From positions 62,001 through 126,000 of the forward strand of contig NZ_QLLL01000001.1 in the NCBI RefSeq assembly GCF_003259335.1: 64,000 nucleotides of DNA. Reading direction: 5' to 3'. This DNA is from Chitinophaga skermanii. GTDB taxonomy: Bacteria; Bacteroidota; Bacteroidia; Chitinophagales; Chitinophagaceae. The notes beneath the pieces were generated by a model that did no database searches, was not told the DNA's origin, and worked only from the letters and a program-made list of their open reading frames with translations. A program made the position numbers and the translations under genes. Positions 62,430 through 64,000 of this stretch are shown in pieces (the stretch's first letter is position 1; each line of letters starts with the position of its first letter).

Positions 62430-64000
62430 ATGAAAAAATTATTGTTGGTTCAACTATTAATATTATTTGTTTGTGTGGGTGCGTATGCACAAATCCCTAC
62501 CATGAATCCCCAAACATTGAAGCAAATCAATGTAGATAATTTATCGGATGAACAAATTCGTGAGATTGTGAGCGAAATGCAAGCAAAAGGAATTAAAATT
62601 GATCAAATCGATTCTTACGCTAATCAAAAAGGTATTCCAGCTTCTGAAGTACTTAAACTGAAACAGCGAATTAATGCGCTGAATCTTGACGAATCTTTAA
62701 AAACTAATAAAGATAAAGCCAACGTATTTACAAATGAGCGTGAAATAAATGGTTCTACTGATGAAGGAGCTAAATATAATAAAGGCGAAGCTGTAACAGA
62801 AGCTAAAAAGAACCGGGTATTCGGTGCTGATCTTTTTAATAATAAGAATCTTACGTTTGAGCCAAATCTACGAATGCCTACTCCTCCAAACTATAGATTG
62901 GCAACGGGTGATGAAATTATGATTGATGTTTATGGTTATAATGAAACCCAAATGCAACTAAAAGTTACTCCAGAGGGTTATATACGTATCCCTAATTTAG
63001 GTCCTGTTTATGTGAATGGACTTTCTATGGATGAAGCAAAGGTGCGTATCAGGAAACAATTATCAACTATTTACAGTGCCATTAACTCGGGAAATACCAA
63101 TGTGCAAATCACTTTAGGCAATATTCGTAGTATAACCGTATTATTAATTGGTGAAATAGAAAGGCCAGGTTCTTATACTCTTCCATCCTTAGCTAGCATT
63201 GCTAATGCTTTATATGTATCTGGCGGTCCTAATGGCAATGGTTCTTTTAGAAGTATCCAATTAATTAGAAATGGCCAGCCTATAGCAACTTTTGACCTTT
63301 ATGATTTCTTGACTAAAGGAGATTTGTCGAAAAATTTGATTTTGCAAGATCAAGATATCATCAAAGTAAATCCTTATAAAACACGTGTAGAATTAAACGG
63401 AGAGGTTAAAACACCGGGTATTTTCGAAGTAGCGGATCATGAATCTTTATCTGATATCATTAATTATGCTGGTGGATATACTGATGTTGCTTACCGTGGA
63501 AATATTAAAGGATACCGCATTAATAACCGTGAGCGCGAAGTAATTGATATTAGCGAAAACGAGATAGTAGGGTATAAATTAAAATCTGGCGACCAGTTTA
63601 TTGTAGATGCTGTACTAACTAGGTTTTCAAATCGTGTGAATATTACTGGCGCTGTTTTCCACCCAGGAGATTTCTCTTTGGATAATGGTTTAACATTGAA
63701 AGGGCTTATTCAAAAAGCAGATGGTTTGAAGGAAGATGCTTCAATGAACCGTGGTATTATTCGTCGTTATAAGGAAGATTTAACCGCTCAATTAATCAGT
63801 TTCGATCCCAAAGCAATTATGAGCGGTGCTGCTAATATTAATTTACAGAAGGAGGATAGTGTAGTTATTTTCTCAAAGAATCAGTTAAAAGAACAATTCC
63901 TTGTGAAAATCAGTGGTATGGTTAAAACGCCTGGATATTACGATTATGCTGAAGGGATGCATTTAGAAGACCTTATTTTATTAAGCGGAGGATTGAAAGA
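62430..64000 (+). CDS. Polysaccharide export protein with SLBB domains (partial)
   Basis: Wza-like outer-membrane export protein; the 3' end lies beyond the window (523 codons visible). A signal peptide ends at GAYAQIP. A helical region (about 20-110) is followed by the poly-export domain (about 145-240: NYRLATGDEIMIDVYGYNET, IRIPNLGPVYVNGLS) and repeated SLBB domains (VLLIGEIERPGSYTLPSLAS; VELNGEVKTPGIFEVADHES; VNITGAVFHPGDFSLDNG; VKISGMVKTPGYYDY). It probably forms the exit channel for an exopolysaccharide and is likely the first gene of a polysaccharide locus. Confidence 0.92.
   Translation, partial: MKKLLLVQLLILFVCVGAYAQIPTMNPQTLKQINVDNLSDEQIREIVSEMQAKGIKIDQIDSYANQKGIPASEVLKLKQRINALNLDESLKTNKDKANVFTNEREINGSTDEGAKYNKGEAVTEAKKNRVFGADLFNNKNLTFEPNLRMPTPPNYRLATGDEIMIDVYGYNETQMQLKVTPEGYIRIPNLGPVYVNGLSMDEAKVRIRKQLSTIYSAINSGNTNVQITLGNIRSITVLLIGEIERPGSYTLPSLASIANALYVSGGPNGNGSFRSIQLIRNGQPIATFDLYDFLTKGDLSKNLILQDQDIIKVNPYKTRVELNGEVKTPGIFEVADHESLSDIINYAGGYTDVAYRGNIKGYRINNREREVIDISENEIVGYKLKSGDQFIVDAVLTRFSNRVNITGAVFHPGDFSLDNGLTLKGLIQKADGLKEDASMNRGIIRRYKEDLTAQLISFDPKAIMSGAANINLQKEDSVVIFSKNQLKEQFLVKISGMVKTPGYYDYAEGMHLEDLILLSGGLK

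Overview
The window looks like a chromosomal segment of a Bacteroidota bacterium, most probably Chitinophagales/Chitinophagaceae. The evidence is a gliding-motility gldC gene, a DUF6089 barrel, paired OmpH/Skp chaperones beside bamA, SusD-free lipoprotein genes with short lipoboxes, promoters of the TTTG-N18/19-TAnnTTTG type, almost no Shine-Dalgarno sequences, and moderate GC. No replicon-level mobile element, prophage or CRISPR array was seen.

Layout. 0-12 kb: LysE exporter, orphan KorB, AhpD-like protein, AMIN/amidase, two paralogous YD-repeat-like lipoproteins, a long acyl-CoA dehydrogenase, alpha/beta hydrolase plus GT2, and a class I terpene synthase. 12-18 kb: OppC-like permease, a small lipoprotein, GT1, gldC, yqeY, cvpA, hydrolase, CBS protein. 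18-28 kb: envelope biogenesis cluster (BamA/TamA-like protein, NAD kinase, DUF6089, uppS, bamA, two skp genes) followed by rpmH-rnpA-yidD. 28-41 kb: S41 protease, HAD protein, an oxidoreductase/DUF1080 pair, SOD, PAS-LuxR regulator, SPFH protein, ligA-tadA, amidohydrolase, Nudix-related regulator. 41.5-42.6 kb: a 1 kb gene-free stretch with two 11-bp-pitch heptamer arrays, leading into a fused acyl-CoA mutase (IcmF type). 46-52 kb: MutS-like ATPase, PA0069-type radical SAM protein, DUF2490, XRE-cupin regulator, MarC, tRNA-Arg(CCG), and an AT-rich HEPN-like two-gene unit. 52-64 kb: tripartite RND efflux operon, a frameshifted DUF4397 lipoprotein, idi, an ECF sigma factor, and the start of an exopolysaccharide export locus.

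Most genes are housekeeping or envelope genes. uppS makes the lipid carrier for wall and polysaccharide synthesis. BamA, the Skp pair and DUF6089 serve the outer membrane. rpmH, rnpA and yidD form the conserved ribosome/RNase P/insertion group. The RND genes form a self-contained exporter.

The most unusual signals are non-coding. Two adjacent arrays of a conserved heptamer plus four variable bases (42076-42173 and 42218-42305) share one 11-bp register. A tandem dyad operator directly precedes the radical SAM gene (47974-48011). An inverted repeat brackets the SPFH promoter and start codon. rnpA lacks any standard start codon ahead of its conserved N-terminus. A G6 tract breaks a DUF4397 lipoprotein gene. 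A 25-codon minus-strand ORF sits just before its own terminator. All function calls are from reading the sequence; no database search was run.
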